From Sinorhizobium sp. 8-89 (GTDB taxonomy: Bacteria; Pseudomonadota; Alphaproteobacteria; Rhizobiales; Rhizobiaceae): a DNA stretch of 64,000 nucleotides. Location of the stretch: the NCBI RefSeq assembly GCF_030124325.1, contig NZ_JASKLR010000016.1:1-64000 (forward strand). The letters are read 5' to 3'. A program made the translations under genes and the position numbers. Of the stretch, positions 44,720-54,766 are shown piece by piece; within the stretch, counting starts at the first letter, position 1, and the number at the start of each line of letters is the position of its first letter. The notes under the pieces are model-generated. The model was not told where the DNA came from, ran no database searches, and saw only the letters and a list, made by a program, of their open reading frames with translations.

Positions 44720-45763
44720 ATGACAGAGTACAAGAAGCCTATCATCACGGAGATGCGTCCGAAAATCACTGTCATCGGTGTCGGCGGCGGTGGCGGCAAC
44801 GCCATCAACAACATGATCGCGGAAGAGCTGCAAGGCGTCGATTTCATCGCTGCCAACACCGACGCGCAGGCGCTTTCGATGTCAAAGGCGGAGCGGCGCA
44901 TCCAGCTCGGCGCGGCCGTGACCGAAGGCCTCGGCGCCGGCTCGTTGCCCGATATCGGCAACGCCGCGGCCCAGGAATCGATCGACGAGATCATGGATCA
45001 TCTGGGCGGCACGCATATGTGCTTCGTCACCGCGGGCATGGGTGGCGGCACGGGCACCGGGGCGGCGCCGGTTATCGCGGAGGCAGCACGCCGCGCCGGC
45101 ATCCTGACGGTCGCGGTGGTCACGAAACCCTTCAGCTTCGAGGGCAAGCGGCGGATGCAGACGGCGGAGCAGGGCATCGAGCGGCTGCGCGAGAGCGCCG
45201 ACACCGTCATCGTCATCCCCAACCAGAACCTCTTCCGCATCGCCGACGCCAAAACCACCTTCGCCGATGCCTTCATGATCGCGGACCGGGTGCTCTATTC
45301 GGGGGTCAGCTGCATCACCGACCTGATCGTCAAGGAAGGCCTGATGAACCTCGACTTCGCCGATGTGAAGACGGTGATGAAGGGCATGGGCCGGGCGATG
45401 ATGGGAACGGGCGAGGCGACCGGAGACAACCGCGCGATGATGGCGGCCGAAGCGGCGATCGCCAACCCGCTGCTCGACGAAGTGTCGATGCGCGGCGCCA
45501 AGGGCGTGCTGGTCTCGATCTCCGGCGGCATGGACATGACGCTGTTCGAGGTCGACGAGGCGGCCACCCGCATCCGCGAGGAGGTCTATGACGAGGCCGA
45601 CATCGTCGTCGGCGCGATCTTCGACCGGACGCTCGACGGCACCTTCCGCGTGTCGGTGGTGGCAACGGGCCTCGACAGCCCGCGCACAGCCGGCGAAATG
45701 CAGGGCCAACCCGAGATGGTCAACGGCCAGCCGGCGCAGATGCCATCGCGCACGCTGCAATAA
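44720..45763 (+). CDS. ftsZ2: FtsZ2, second tubulin-like division protein lacking the C-terminal tail
   Basis: A 347-aa FtsZ homologue: [14 protein letters not shown] (nucleotide binding), the tubulin signature [13 protein letters not shown] (about residue 108) and the T7 region [15 protein letters not shown]. The globular core is complete, but after VVATGLD only about 30 residues remain ([19 protein letters not shown]). There is no conserved DxPxFLR-type peptide for FtsA/ZipA/MinC contacts. Rhizobia such as Sinorhizobium meliloti carry exactly such a short FtsZ2 besides full-length FtsZ1; FtsZ2 is dispensable and its role is uncertain. AAGGAG precedes the ATG. No division genes are adjacent. 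Confidence 0.93.
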   Translation: MTEYKKPIITEMRPKITVIGVGGGGGNAINNMIAEELQGVDFIAANTDAQALSMSKAERRIQLGAAVTEGLGAGSLPDIGNAAAQESIDEIMDHLGGTHMCFVTAGMGGGTGTGAAPVIAEAARRAGILTVAVVTKPFSFEGKRRMQTAEQGIERLRESADTVIVIPNQNLFRIADAKTTFADAFMIADRVLYSGVSCITDLIVKEGLMNLDFADVKTVMKGMGRAMMGTGEATGDNRAMMAAEAAIANPLLDEVSMRGAKGVLVSISGGMDMTLFEVDEAATRIREEVYDEADIVVGAIFDRTLDGTFRVSVVATGLDSPRTAGEMQGQPEMVNGQPAQMPSRTLQ

Positions 45764-45777
45764 GTCCGCGAAATCAG

Positions 45778-45882
45778 GCAATCCCCGGCGGAAAGCCGTC
45801 GCACGCTATTCGTGGAATTGGTTTGAATTACGCAATTCCGGAGGGAAAACCGCTACACACTTTTTCTGGAATTGCTTAGGCG
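45778..45882. repeat. Two tandem AATTCC-type palindromic repeats
   Basis: Copy 1 (about 45778-45824): GCAATCCCCGGCGGAAAGCC...TTCGTGGAATTGG. Copy 2 (about 45836-45882): GCAATTCCGGAGGGAAAACC...TTTTTCTGGAATTGC. They lie between the convergent ftsZ2 and cyclase genes. Confidence 0.7.
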
Positions 45883-45946
45883 GGGGAGCCGGAGAAGCAG
45901 GCGGTGCAAGGCGAGCCTTCTCGTTCCGCAGCTTCTCCGGCACTGC

Positions 45947-47767
45947 CTATCCCGGCAAGCCGGCGCGCTCGAGGTCGGTGGCGAAGCGGTCGATGAAGTG
46001 TTCCGGCATGGCCGGGACGCCGCCGAAATAGAATTCGGCTCGTGCTTTTTCGATCGTCATCTCCGGCCGAAATTTTAGAAGTTCGGTGAGCGCCGCAGGT
46101 GCCGCCTCGGCGTTGCCTTGGGCGCCGACGACTGCCGTCAGCAGCATTGCCGGCCAGAAGGTGGTGTTTTCCTGCCTCAGCGATGCTCGGGCCGCAGCTT
46201 CGGCTTGCATGAGCCGGCCCGACTGGTAATGCGCGATCGCCAGCATGTTGTGGAACGTCCAGAGATGCGGATCGCGCGGGCTCAGCCGGAACGCCTCGTT
46301 GATTTCGGCGATGCCTTCCTCCGGGCGTTCGACGTAGCAGAGCGCCTGGCCCAGGGCGAAATGGCCCTGGGCAAAGCTTGCGTCGAGCTCGAGCGCATTG
46401 CGCAGATGGACGATGCCACGTTCCGGCTGACCGCGCAGAGCCAGCGCCCGGCCGAGGGCGACATGGGCGGCGGGCTCGCGGCTGTCGAGGGCGATTGCGC
46501 GCTCCGCGAGCCGGATGGCGTCGGCGATCCGCAAGCCGCGCTCGTCCATCGGGCCATACCAGCCGAGCTGGATGTGCACATAGGCGAGGCGCGCATAGGC
46601 CTGCGCGAATGTCGGGTCGACGCGCACCGCGCGTTCGAAGAGCTCTTTCGCGATCTTCAGGTCGTCCAGATTGAACTTGTAGAGGTGCCAGAGACCTTTG
46701 AGGTAGATGTCCCAGGCATCCATGTCGGCGGCGGTCTGCCCGCGAAGGGCAGCAAATTCGATGATGCCGAGTTCGGGCTGGACCGTGCCGGTGATCTGGC
46801 CGGCGATCTCGTCCTGAAGCACGAACAGGTCGTCCAGCGTCCGGTCGTAGCGTTCCGCCCAGAGAAGCGTGGCGCTGTCTGCGCGCAGAAGCTGGGCGGT
46901 GATGCGGATGCGGTCGCCCGATCGCCGGACGCTGCCTTCGATCACGTATTTCACCCCGAGATCCTCGGCGGCCTTCCGGACGTCCACGGGCTTGCCCTTG
47001 TAGGCGAAGGAGGAATTGCGGGCGACGACGTGCAGCCACCGGCAGCGCGCGAGCGTGTGGATGAGCTCCTCGGTGAACCCGTCGGCAAAATGCTCCTGTT
47101 CGTCGACGCTGGACATGTTGATGAACGGCAGCACCGCAATCGACGGCCGCTTGCGATCGGGCAGGGTGCGGGCGGCGTGAGCGGATGGGGGCTGATCGCA
47201 TCGGTCGTCGTCACCGAGCCGACGCGCCGCCGCCGTGCTGCCGGGCGCCGCCTCGTCCGGCATCCAGCGCCAGACGCGAACGGGGTGGCGAATGTCGGGG
47301 AGCGTGCGGCGGCCGAGATCGGTCGAAGGAAAATCGAGCTTCGTCCCGATATGGTCGTGCACCTGTTGCGAGATGCAGATGCCGCCCGGCGGTGCGATCT
47401 CCTGGAGCCGCGCGGCGACGATGACGCCATCGCCGTGAATCCCGTCGTCTTCTACGATGACATCGCCGAGGTGAATGCCGATCCGCAGGTGCATGTGGCG
47501 GTCGGAATCTGCGGTTTCGTTGCGCCGGAGCATTGCCTGCTGGATCTCGAGCGCCGAGGTGACCGCCCCGAAGACGCTCGGAAATTCGGCGAGCAGGCCG
47601 TCGCCGATCTGCCGGACGACCCGGCCGCCGCGCTCGGCAATGGTCGGGAGAATGACCTCCGTCTGGTGCGCCTTCAGCGCCGCGAAGGTGCCGGCCTCGT
47701 CATGCCGCATCATCCGGCTGTAGCCGGAAAAATCCGCGTCCAGGATTGCTGCCAGCCGCCGCTTCAT
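45947..47767 (-). CDS. Class III cyclase homology protein with TolB-like domain and TPRs (paralogue 2)
   Basis: A 606-aa protein with the same layout as the 14659 and 60585 genes. The cyclase domain has both metal Asp residues (AAILDADFSGYSRMM; GIHLGDVIVEDDG), but the catalytic motif reads GDGVIVAARL: the transition-state Asn (GDGVNIAARL) is Ile. LKNI is LPDI, losing the usual Lys. Then RPSIAVLPFINMSSVDEQEH to LLWAERYDRTLDDLFVLQDE (TolB-N/FlgO-like) and TPRs. It may be a non-catalytic paralogue. Transcribed convergently with ftsZ2. Confidence 0.85.
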   Translation of the reverse strand: MKRRLAAILDADFSGYSRMMRHDEAGTFAALKAHQTEVILPTIAERGGRVVRQIGDGLLAEFPSVFGAVTSALEIQQAMLRRNETADSDRHMHLRIGIHLGDVIVEDDGIHGDGVIVAARLQEIAPPGGICISQQVHDHIGTKLDFPSTDLGRRTLPDIRHPVRVWRWMPDEAAPGSTAAARRLGDDDRCDQPPSAHAARTLPDRKRPSIAVLPFINMSSVDEQEHFADGFTEELIHTLARCRWLHVVARNSSFAYKGKPVDVRKAAEDLGVKYVIEGSVRRSGDRIRITAQLLRADSATLLWAERYDRTLDDLFVLQDEIAGQITGTVQPELGIIEFAALRGQTAADMDAWDIYLKGLWHLYKFNLDDLKIAKELFERAVRVDPTFAQAYARLAYVHIQLGWYGPMDERGLRIADAIRLAERAIALDSREPAAHVALGRALALRGQPERGIVHLRNALELDASFAQGHFALGQALCYVERPEEGIAEINEAFRLSPRDPHLWTFHNMLAIAHYQSGRLMQAEAAARASLRQENTTFWPAMLLTAVVGAQGNAEAAPAALTELLKFRPEMTIEKARAEFYFGGVPAMPEHFIDRFATDLERAGLPG

Positions 47768-47779
47768 GCGCCCCGTCTC

Positions 47780-47838
47780 CTACAGCGCCGTGCGTGTTTC
47801 AGACCCACGAAGATCGCTGTAGCACTTTGAATTGCTGC
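47780..47838. repeat. RIME half-element
   Basis: CTACAGCGCCGTGCG...CGCTGTAGCACTTTGAATTGC corresponds to the CTACAGCG hairpin half of a RIME. Confidence 0.65.
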
Positions 47839-47897
47839 GGAAGAGTAACAATCGCGGAATTGGGAGTCCATGAAGACGGCCGGCGTCGCGGGACCAT

Positions 47898-48554
47898 TCA
47901 TTCGATCAGCAGCAGCCCGCGCTTCTTTTCGCCATCGAACGTATCCATCGCCGAGAACAGCCGTTCGCGCTCGATCAGCCAGGGCTTGTAGTCCTCGTTC
48001 ACGTCGAGAACGAAGACCATGTCTTCCGCCTCGAGATACGCTGCGATCGGCGAGTGATGGCCGACGCCGGCGCCGAAGATCTTTTCGCGGGTGAAATTGA
48101 CGATGTAGCGGCGGCCGGGATCGTTGGCGCGCTTCATATGATCGTGGAATTCCTCCGCCGTCAGGTCCCGAAGAACCGATACCTCCCGGCCGGTCTTCGC
48201 TCGCGCGACTTCGGCAAGTTCATCAAGCGTGAGCCCCATGAAGCAGAACCCGGTCCAGCACTTGCCCGTGCCTTCGAGGACTTCGGCCTCGGTCGTCTCC
48301 TCTTCTCCAATGGAGCGGAACGCGTTGGCGATGCTGGCGGGGCCGCAGCGCGAGCCGTTCGACTGCCAGGTGACGTCCTTGCCGAAGCTGGCGGCCACCG
48401 GGAGCTGCCAGGCGCGGTCCATCAGTTCCGGCGTGCGAATGACCGCGGATTGGATCGCTTCGGACGAAACGCCGGACGGGACAGCGGCGAAATAGGTGGC
48501 GCCGCAGAGCACGCCGACGCCGACCGCTATGGCGAAAACCAGACCGCGCTTCAT
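47898..48554 (-). CDS. Phytochelatin synthase-like cysteine peptidase
   Basis: A 218-aa protein. The N-terminus has a signal/anchor helix (VFAIAVGVGVLCGATYFAAV). The catalytic Cys lies in SNGSRCGPASIANAFRSIG (about C70), the His in GVGHHSPIAAYLE and the Asp in MVFVLDVNEDYKPW (papain-like Cys-His-Asp triad of the phytochelatin synthase family). Bacterial members lack the plant C-terminal domain and usually cleave glutathione to gamma-Glu-Cys; polymer synthesis is weak or absent. Location is probably periplasmic or membrane-anchored. Flanked by RIME elements. Start ATG at 48554. Confidence 0.87.
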   Translation of the reverse strand: MKRGLVFAIAVGVGVLCGATYFAAVPSGVSSEAIQSAVIRTPELMDRAWQLPVAASFGKDVTWQSNGSRCGPASIANAFRSIGEEETTEAEVLEGTGKCWTGFCFMGLTLDELAEVARAKTGREVSVLRDLTAEEFHDHMKRANDPGRRYIVNFTREKIFGAGVGHHSPIAAYLEAEDMVFVLDVNEDYKPWLIERERLFSAMDTFDGEKKRGLLLIE

Positions 48555-48577
48555 GGCGGGAACCTCGACCGGGCAGA

Positions 48578-48654
48578 CTACAGCGCCACGCGTCTTATCA
48601 GACGCGCAAAGCACGCTGTCCTTAAAACGGATACGATTTAAGGAAACATGCAGT
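48578..48654. repeat. RIME element
   Basis: CTACAGCGCCACGCGTCTTA...CGCTGTCC followed by TTAAAACGGATACGATTTAA and AAACATGCAG, the typical hairpin halves in reverse order to 21924. Confidence 0.72.
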
Positions 48655-48753
48655 AGGAACAATGCCTGATGGAGGTCGCAGGATCAATCAGAACCGCGGC
48701 GCGTCGCCGTTAGTCGGACGGGAGAATTTCACTGCCGCGTGTTATGCGGTCGC

Positions 48754-50088
48754 CTAGCGCCCGTTTGCCGACGTCACGCGCCAGATGACGTTGCCAACGT
48801 CGTCGGCCACCAGCAAGGCGCCTTTCTTGTCGATCGCCACGCCGACCGGGCGCCCCAGCGCCTTGTCGTCCTTGTCGATGAAACCGGTCAGGACGTCCTT
48901 CGGCGGGCCGGCGGGTTTGCCGTCCCGGAAGGGCACGAAGATCACCTTGTAGCCGCTGCGCACGCTGCGGTTCCATGAGCCGTGCTGGCCGACGAAGGCG
49001 CCGTTGGCGTAGTCCGGCCCGAGCCGTGCGCCGGCCGCGAAGGTCAGCCCCAGCGAGGCGGTGTGGGCGCCGAGCGCATAATCGGGCTTGATCGCCTTCT
49101 CGACGAGGTCCGGGCGCGGCGGCTTGACGCGCGCGTCGACGTTCTGGCCGAAATAGCTGTAGGGCCAGCCGTAGAAGCCGCCACCCCGCACGGAGGTCAT
49201 GTAGTCCGGCACCAGATCGTCACCGAGCTCGTCGCGCTCGTTGACGGCGACCCAAAGCCTGCCGTCGTCGGGATTCCAGGAGAGCCCGTTCGGGTTTCTC
49301 AGGCCCGAGGCGAAGACCCGTGTGCGGCGGGTCGCCGCGTCGACCTCGAGAACGGCGGCGCGATTTTCCTCCGCGGCCATGCCGTTTTCCCCGACATTGC
49401 TGTTCGATCCGACGGTGACATAGAGCTTGCTGCCGTCGCGGCTGGCGATCACGTCCTTGGTCCAGTGATGGTTGAGGTCTCCCGCCGGCAGATCGACGAT
49501 CTTCTCAGGCGCTGCCTTCATTCGGGTCTCGCCTTCGGTATAGGGGAAGGCGACAAGGGCATCGGTGTTCGCGACGTAGAGCCTGCCTTTGGAAAGTGTC
49601 ATGCCGAAGGGGGAGTTGAGACCCTCGATGAAAGCACTGCGCTGATCGGCGACACCATCGCCGTTGGTGTCACGCAAGAGGGTGATGCGATTGGCGCTTT
49701 TGGTGGCGGCGCCGGCCCGCTTCTGGGCCTGATCCATGAACACCTTCTTGATGCTGAAGCCTCCGTTGCGTTTGGCGGGGGCATTGCTTTCGGCAACCAG
49801 CACGTCGCCATTCGGCAGCACATGCAGCCAGCGCGGATGGTCGAGGTCGCCGGCAAAGGCGTTCACCTTCAGCCCGCTTGCCGCCTTCGGCTTGGCGCCA
49901 TTTGGCCAACCCTTGGCCTCGGCGATGTTGACCGTCGGTATCAGCGTGCTGGTGGGCGCCGGCAAGGTCGGGTCGGGGCCGTAGCTGCCGCTTTGCTCCG
50001 CTCGTCCTTGCGCCGAAACGCCGGCGCAAGCCGCGGCGAGCGCACCGGCGAGGACGGTAGCTGCAATTCCAATCGCACCGGTATTCAT
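48754..50088 (-). CDS. PQQ-dependent sugar (sorbosone-type) dehydrogenase-like protein
   Basis: A 444-aa exported beta-propeller of the L-sorbosone dehydrogenase/sGDH family. Signal peptide [76 protein letters not shown] and [19 protein letters not shown] are the usual propeller blades. The C-terminus has [18 protein letters not shown]. It may use PQQ to oxidise sugars or aldehydes, but the reaction is unproven. ATG 50088 follows AAGGA; a longer frame upstream lacks support. The stress promoter at 50177 directs it. Confidence 0.85.
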   Translation of the reverse strand: MNTGAIGIAATVLAGALAAACAGVSAQGRAEQSGSYGPDPTLPAPTSTLIPTVNIAEAKGWPNGAKPKAASGLKVNAFAGDLDHPRWLHVLPNGDVLVAESNAPAKRNGGFSIKKVFMDQAQKRAGAATKSANRITLLRDTNGDGVADQRSAFIEGLNSPFGMTLSKGRLYVANTDALVAFPYTEGETRMKAAPEKIVDLPAGDLNHHWTKDVIASRDGSKLYVTVGSNSNVGENGMAAEENRAAVLEVDAATRRTRVFASGLRNPNGLSWNPDDGRLWVAVNERDELGDDLVPDYMTSVRGGGFYGWPYSYFGQNVDARVKPPRPDLVEKAIKPDYALGAHTASLGLTFAAGARLGPDYANGAFVGQHGSWNRSVRSGYKVIFVPFRDGKPAGPPKDVLTGFIDKDDKALGRPVGVAIDKKGALLVADDVGNVIWRVTSANGR

Positions 50089-50176
50089 CTTGCGTCCTTC
50101 GAGCGGAATATTCGTGCCGCGCTCGCATCGTCTCACGAGGCTTCGATGCGCTCCAGCTTCTTTCTCTCGCGCTCCT

Positions 50177-50201
50177 AACGGCGGTGCCCGGCCATCGTTC
50201 C
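50177..50201 (-). promoter_or_regulatory. RpoE2/EcfG-type stress promoter (sorbosone dehydrogenase-like gene)
   Basis: On the minus strand GGAAC (50197-50201), 16 bases, CGTT (50177-50180). Predicted start near 50170, leader about 80 bases. Confidence 0.78.
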
Positions 50202-50279
50202 CTGCAATCTTTGCGCGGGGCGTCATTAGGAGTATTCTTAAATGCTTAGGCGAAAAGCCTATGTTTTCGGGAGGAAAAG

Positions 50280-51422
50280 ATGAAACGCAGAACCCAGACC
50301 GGGGGGAGCACGTCGCGTCGCAAATTCCTGAGTGGCGCAGCAATGGCCGGAGCGGCGATGGTCGCTGCACCGAGCATCGTCAAGGCACAGGGGCCCGTGA
50401 GCATGCGCTGGCAGAGCACATGGCCCTCCAAGGACATCTTTCACGAATTCGCGCTGGATTTCGCCAAGAAGGTCAACGACATGACCGGCGGGGACCTCAA
50501 TATAGAGGTGCTGCCGGCGGGTGCCGTGGTACCGGCATTCGGCCTGCTCGACGCCGTCTCGCAAGGGACGCTCGACGGCGGCCACGGCGTCGTCGCTTAC
50601 CACTATGGAAAACAGTCGGCGCTGGCCCTGTGGGGCTCCGGGCCGGGCTTTGCCATGGATGCCAACATGCTGCTCGCCTGGCACAAATACGGCGGCGGCA
50701 AGGAGTTGCTCGCGAAACTTTATGAATCGATCGGCGCGAACGTCGTTTCGCTCCTCTACGGACCGATGCCGACGCAGCCCCTCGGCTGGTTCAAGAAGCC
50801 CGTCGCCAAGGCCGAGGACATCGAGGGGCTGAAGTTCCGCACCGTCGGCATCTCGATCGACGTCTTCACCGGTCTAGGTGCCGCCGTCAACGCACTGCCG
50901 GGCGGAGAAATCGTCGCGGCTCTGGACCGCGGCCTGCTCGATGCGGCCGAGTTCAACAATGCTTCGTCCGACCGGGTGCTAGGTTTCCCGGACGTCTCGA
51001 AGATCTGCATGCTGCAGAGCTATCACCAGAATGCCGAACAGTTCGAGATCCTGTTCAACAAGGCCAAGTATGACGGCCTGCCCGAGCAGATGAAGGCGAT
51101 AATCTCCAACGCGGCGGAGGCTGCGTCGCAGGACATGCATTGGAAGGCAATCGACCGCTATTCGAAAGACTATGTGGCGATGCAGACGGACGACCAGGTG
51201 AAGTTCTACAAAACGCCGGACGCGATCCTGAAAAGGCAGCTCGAAGTTTATGACGAGGTGGTGAAGAAGAAGGCGGCGGAAAACCCGCTGTTCAAGGAGG
51301 TCATCCAGTCCCAAATTGCCTTTGCCGATCGGGCGACGCGATGGGAACAGGATACCGTCGTCGGCCGGCGGCTGGTCTTCGACCATTACTTCGGCCAGGA
51401 GGGTGTGGCCAAGGAGCTTTAG
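50280..51422 (+). CDS. TRAP transporter substrate-binding protein (DctP family)
   Basis: A 380-aa periplasmic binding protein with a Tat signal ([20 protein letters not shown]). [20 protein letters not shown] and [21 protein letters not shown] (Arg binding the substrate carboxylate) are TRAP-binding hallmarks. The family handles organic acids such as alpha-keto acids. First gene of a complete P-Q-M operon. Confidence 0.92.
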   Translation: MKRRTQTGGSTSRRKFLSGAAMAGAAMVAAPSIVKAQGPVSMRWQSTWPSKDIFHEFALDFAKKVNDMTGGDLNIEVLPAGAVVPAFGLLDAVSQGTLDGGHGVVAYHYGKQSALALWGSGPGFAMDANMLLAWHKYGGGKELLAKLYESIGANVVSLLYGPMPTQPLGWFKKPVAKAEDIEGLKFRTVGISIDVFTGLGAAVNALPGGEIVAALDRGLLDAAEFNNASSDRVLGFPDVSKICMLQSYHQNAEQFEILFNKAKYDGLPEQMKAIISNAAEAASQDMHWKAIDRYSKDYVAMQTDDQVKFYKTPDAILKRQLEVYDEVVKKKAAENPLFKEVIQSQIAFADRATRWEQDTVVGRRLVFDHYFGQEGVAKEL

Positions 51423-51535
51423 CTCGACAAGGCCTCGGGCCGCTGGGCCCGAGGCCGCAAACGTCACCGATTCCAATGAGATAGAGCGGTGATGCGGCCA
51501 CGGCCGTGTCTGCCGCCGCCGGTGGGAGGCGCGGG

Positions 51536-52204
51536 GTGAACGTTCAGCATTTTCTCCTGAGGGTCGATGCAATCAGCGTTTGGGTCGGGAAGGCTTCGGC
51601 CTGGCTGATCATCGGACTGATGGCACTCGTCTGCGTCGAGGTCTTCAAGCGCTACATCATGAACATGCCGACGGCGTGGATCTTCGATGCCAGCAACATG
51701 TTCTACGGCACGCTTTTCATGCTCGCCGGCGCCTATGCGCTGGCGCAGAACGCCCATGTGCGCGGCGATTTTCTCTATAGTTCGCTTAAGCCCCGCACGC
51801 AGGCGGCGCTCGACCTTTTGCTCTACATCCTCTTCTTCCTGCCCGGCGTCGCCGCCCTGATCTATGCCGGCTACGACTATGCGGCGCTGTCCTGGCGGAT
51901 CGGGGAGCATTCGACGGTGACGGCGGAAGGACCGCCGATCTATTATTTCAAGACGGTAATTCCGATCGCGGGCGCGCTCGTGATGCTGCAGGGGCTCGCC
52001 GAGATCGCCCGCTGCGTTGTGTGTCTCAGGACCGGGGAGTGGCCGAGCCGGCTGCGCGACGTCGAGGAGATCGACGTCGTCGCCGAGCAGCTCGCGCACA
52101 GCGAATTTGTCGACGAGGAAGCCCGCGAGGCGGCGATCGAGCGGGCGCAGAACATCGAAAAGGCGGCCCGGCAACGGGGCATGGGGGGAGAGGCCGAAAC
52201 GTGA
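51536..52204 (+). CDS. TRAP transporter small permease (DctQ)
   Basis: A 222-aa four-helix membrane subunit. VDAISVWVGKASAWLIIGLMALVCVEVFKR and NMFYGTLFMLAGAYALAQNAHVRGDF (the conserved HVR) fit DctQ. A long Glu-rich cytoplasmic tail follows the last helix. The GTG at 51536 has GGGAGG upstream. It overlaps the large permease by four bases (GTGA). Confidence 0.9.
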   Translation: MNVQHFLLRVDAISVWVGKASAWLIIGLMALVCVEVFKRYIMNMPTAWIFDASNMFYGTLFMLAGAYALAQNAHVRGDFLYSSLKPRTQAALDLLLYILFFLPGVAALIYAGYDYAALSWRIGEHSTVTAEGPPIYYFKTVIPIAGALVMLQGLAEIARCVVCLRTGEWPSRLRDVEEIDVVAEQLAHSEFVDEEAREAAIERAQNIEKAARQRGMGGEAET

Positions 52205-53943
52205 GCGATCCGTTCCTTGGACTGACGATGCTGGCGCTCATTATCGTCGTCATCATCATGGGCTTCCCGACCGCCTTCACACTGATGGGGCTCGGCATGC
52301 TCTTCGGCTTCTATGCCTTCTACAATCCGGCCGAGCACTGGATCGACAACCGCGTCTTCGACCTGATGGTCCAGCGCACCTATGGGGCGATGACCAACGA
52401 CGTGCTGATCTCGATCCCGCTCTTCGTGCTGATGGGCTATGTGATGGAGAGGGGCGCGCTGGTCGACAAGATGTTCTACAGCATCCAGCTCTCCTTCCGG
52501 CGGGTGCCGGCGTCGCTCGCCGTGGCGACGCTGATCGTCTGCACCTTCTGGGGCATTGCGAGCGGCCTTGTCGGCGCCGTGGTGGTGCTGATGGGCGTCA
52601 TCGCCATGAACCCGATGCTGCGCGCCGGCTACGACGTCAAGCTCGCCTCGGGAGTGATCACCGCCGGCGGCACCCTCGGCATCCTCATTCCGCCCTCGGT
52701 GATGATCATCGTCTATGCGGCGGTGGCAGGGCAGTCGGTGGTCAAGCTCTATGCCGCCACGATGTTTCCCGGCTTCTTCCTGTCGCTCCTCTATCTTGCC
52801 TATATTCTCGGCTGGGCGGCGATCAATCCGAAGATCGCGCCGGCTTTGCCCGAGGAGCAGACGCGGGTTCCGGTTGCCTCCTGGATGCCCCGCCTTCAGG
52901 CAGCCTATTCGCCAAACATGCTGGCCGGGCTTTTCCGCGCCCTGGTCTCGCCGTCGAAGGCGATGGCGCTCGATACCGGGGAGGGGCGGCTCACCTATTG
53001 GCGGCTCGTCAAGAATTTCGGCGCGGCGCTGGTGCCCTTCTCGCTGACGGCCTTCACGCTCGCGCTCGTGTGGTGGTATGCCGTCATCCATCCGCAGGCC
53101 TCCGCCGAGACGGAAGCGCCGGAGGGGCTGGAGCAACTCGGCGCGCCGGCGGCGGATGCAGGTCCGGCTGCGGTCGACGGGCCGGCGACCACTTTCTACG
53201 TGTCCTTCGGCATCGCCGCCGCGATCGCCGCCGTGGTGCTCATCCGCTACTACCGCAATATGAGCGCGGAGCGGCTTCAGGTGATGAAGATGCTCGTCTC
53301 CTCCGTCCTGCCGCTCGCCATACTGACGGTCGTCGTGCTTGCCGTCATCCTGTTCGGCATCACGACCGCGACCGAATCCGCGGCTGTCGGCGCCGCCGGT
53401 GCCTTCCTGCTCGCCTTTCAGGCGCGCACGCTCAACTGGAAACGCACCAAGGAAGCGGTGTTCCTGACGGCAAAGACCACGGCCATGGTGTGCTGGCTCT
53501 TCGTCGGCTCGGCGCTCTTCTCCGCCGTCTTCGCCATCCTTGGCGGACAGGCGCTGATCGAGCAATGGGTGCTGGCGCTCGATCTCACGCCCGTTCAGTT
53601 CATGATCCTGTCGCAGGCGATCATCTTCATTCTCGGCTGGCCGCTCGAATGGACCGAGATCATCATCATCTTCGTGCCGATCTTCCTTCCGATGCTGAGG
53701 CACTTCGACATCGACCCGGTTCTCTGGGGCGTGCTCGTTTTCGTCAACCTGCAGGCGGCCTTCCTGTCGCCGCCGGTCGCGATGTCGGCTTACTATCTGA
53801 AGGGCGTCTCGCCGCCGCATGTCACCTTGAACCAGATCTTCGCCGGCATGATGCCCTACATGCTGATCGTCATCCTCTGCATGGTCCTCATGTATCTCTG
53901 GCCCGGCATGACGCTCTGGCTGCCGGAGTATCTCTACGGTTGA
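52201..53943 (+). CDS. TRAP transporter large permease (DctM)
   Basis: A 580-aa membrane subunit of the UIT/DctM family. GFPTAFTLMGLGMLFGFYAF, GIASGLVGAVVVLMGVIAM and SGVITAGGTLGILIPPSVMIIVYA are its signature segments, and the C-terminal half has TTATESAAVGAAGAFLLAF. It is longer than the usual 430 residues, with an inserted central region (about residues 215-370, including a Pro/Ala-rich linker). GTG start couples it to DctQ. With DctP and DctQ it makes a sodium-driven uptake system. Confidence 0.92.
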   Translation: MSDPFLGLTMLALIIVVIIMGFPTAFTLMGLGMLFGFYAFYNPAEHWIDNRVFDLMVQRTYGAMTNDVLISIPLFVLMGYVMERGALVDKMFYSIQLSFRRVPASLAVATLIVCTFWGIASGLVGAVVVLMGVIAMNPMLRAGYDVKLASGVITAGGTLGILIPPSVMIIVYAAVAGQSVVKLYAATMFPGFFLSLLYLAYILGWAAINPKIAPALPEEQTRVPVASWMPRLQAAYSPNMLAGLFRALVSPSKAMALDTGEGRLTYWRLVKNFGAALVPFSLTAFTLALVWWYAVIHPQASAETEAPEGLEQLGAPAADAGPAAVDGPATTFYVSFGIAAAIAAVVLIRYYRNMSAERLQVMKMLVSSVLPLAILTVVVLAVILFGITTATESAAVGAAGAFLLAFQARTLNWKRTKEAVFLTAKTTAMVCWLFVGSALFSAVFAILGGQALIEQWVLALDLTPVQFMILSQAIIFILGWPLEWTEIIIIFVPIFLPMLRHFDIDPVLWGVLVFVNLQAAFLSPPVAMSAYYLKGVSPPHVTLNQIFAGMMPYMLIVILCMVLMYLWPGMTLWLPEYLYG

Positions 53944-54020
53944 GCGGGACCCGCGCAATTCTTGCCTCGCCTGACGGGGGTGTGGTAGTTTGACTGCTTT
54001 CCGCCCATGGGAGAACGAAG

Positions 54021-54623
54021 ATGGCGCGGAGCATGTCGTATCTTGTTTCCGTCATTCTTGGTGCCATGCTTTCGGCCTCGGCCGTCGTGGCAGGGCCGCT
54101 GCACGACGCGGCGAGGGAAGGCGACGTCGGGCGGGTCAAGGAACTCATCGACCAGGGCGCCAAGGTGGCGGAGCCGGACGACACCGGCGAGCCCGCATTG
54201 CTGATCGCGGCGCTTGCCGGAAAGAGCGATGTCGTGATGCTTCTCCTGGAGCGGGGCAACGACATCGAGATCCGCAACAAGGGTGGGCTGACCGCGCTGC
54301 ACGCGGCCGCCTATGGCGGAAATCTCGAGATCGTGAAGCTGCTTGTCGAAAAGGGCGCGGCGGTCAACGACGACAAGAATTTCTACAGGATGACGCCGCT
54401 CCATGCGGCGGCCGAGGAGGGCCACGCGGACGTGGTCGCTTTTCTGCTCGCCAACGAGGCGGTTGTCGAAGCGAAGGAAAGAAACGGCTACACGCCTCTG
54501 ACCCAGGCGGGGTGGCGCGAGCACTGGGATGCCGCCGGGCTGCTGCTCAAGGCTGGTGCCGTCTGCCAGGGCGCCGATCTTGTCGGCGAATGGCTCTACA
54601 ACGAGTGCACCAAGCGGAAATGA
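54021..54623 (+). CDS. Exported ankyrin-repeat protein
   Basis: A 200-aa protein with signal peptide (VSVILGAMLSASAVVA) and four ankyrin repeats, for example GGLTALHAAAYGGNLEIVKLL and RMTPLHAAAEEGHADVVAFL. A C-terminal QGADLVGEWLYNECTKRK contains a Cys; another is in AVCQGADL, so a disulfide is possible. Probably periplasmic protein-protein interaction. Monocistronic, 77 bases after the TRAP operon. Confidence 0.88.
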   Translation: MARSMSYLVSVILGAMLSASAVVAGPLHDAAREGDVGRVKELIDQGAKVAEPDDTGEPALLIAALAGKSDVVMLLLERGNDIEIRNKGGLTALHAAAYGGNLEIVKLLVEKGAAVNDDKNFYRMTPLHAAAEEGHADVVAFLLANEAVVEAKERNGYTPLTQAGWREHWDAAGLLLKAGAVCQGADLVGEWLYNECTKRK

Positions 54624-54626
54624 CGC

Positions 54627-54729
54627 CTACAGCGCCGCGCGTCTTTTCCGGCGCGCAAAGGACGCTGTAGCACTTTGATTGCTGCATGTTCTTATCCTTA
54701 GATCGGCAACGATTTAAGGGAACATGCAG
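54627..54729. repeat. RIME element
   Basis: CTACAGCGCCGCGCGTCTTT...CGCTGTAG, then ATTGCTGCATGTTCTTATCC...TTTAAGGGAACATGCAG. Confidence 0.75.
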
Positions 54730-54766
54730 GATGTAGCCGACAACGGTCGGAATTCGGAGAACTGTC

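Noticed and set aside
51943-53958. A 671-codon minus-strand frame opposite the TRAP permease
   Set aside because: Arg/His/Glu-rich shadow of the DctM gene; no fold or RBS.
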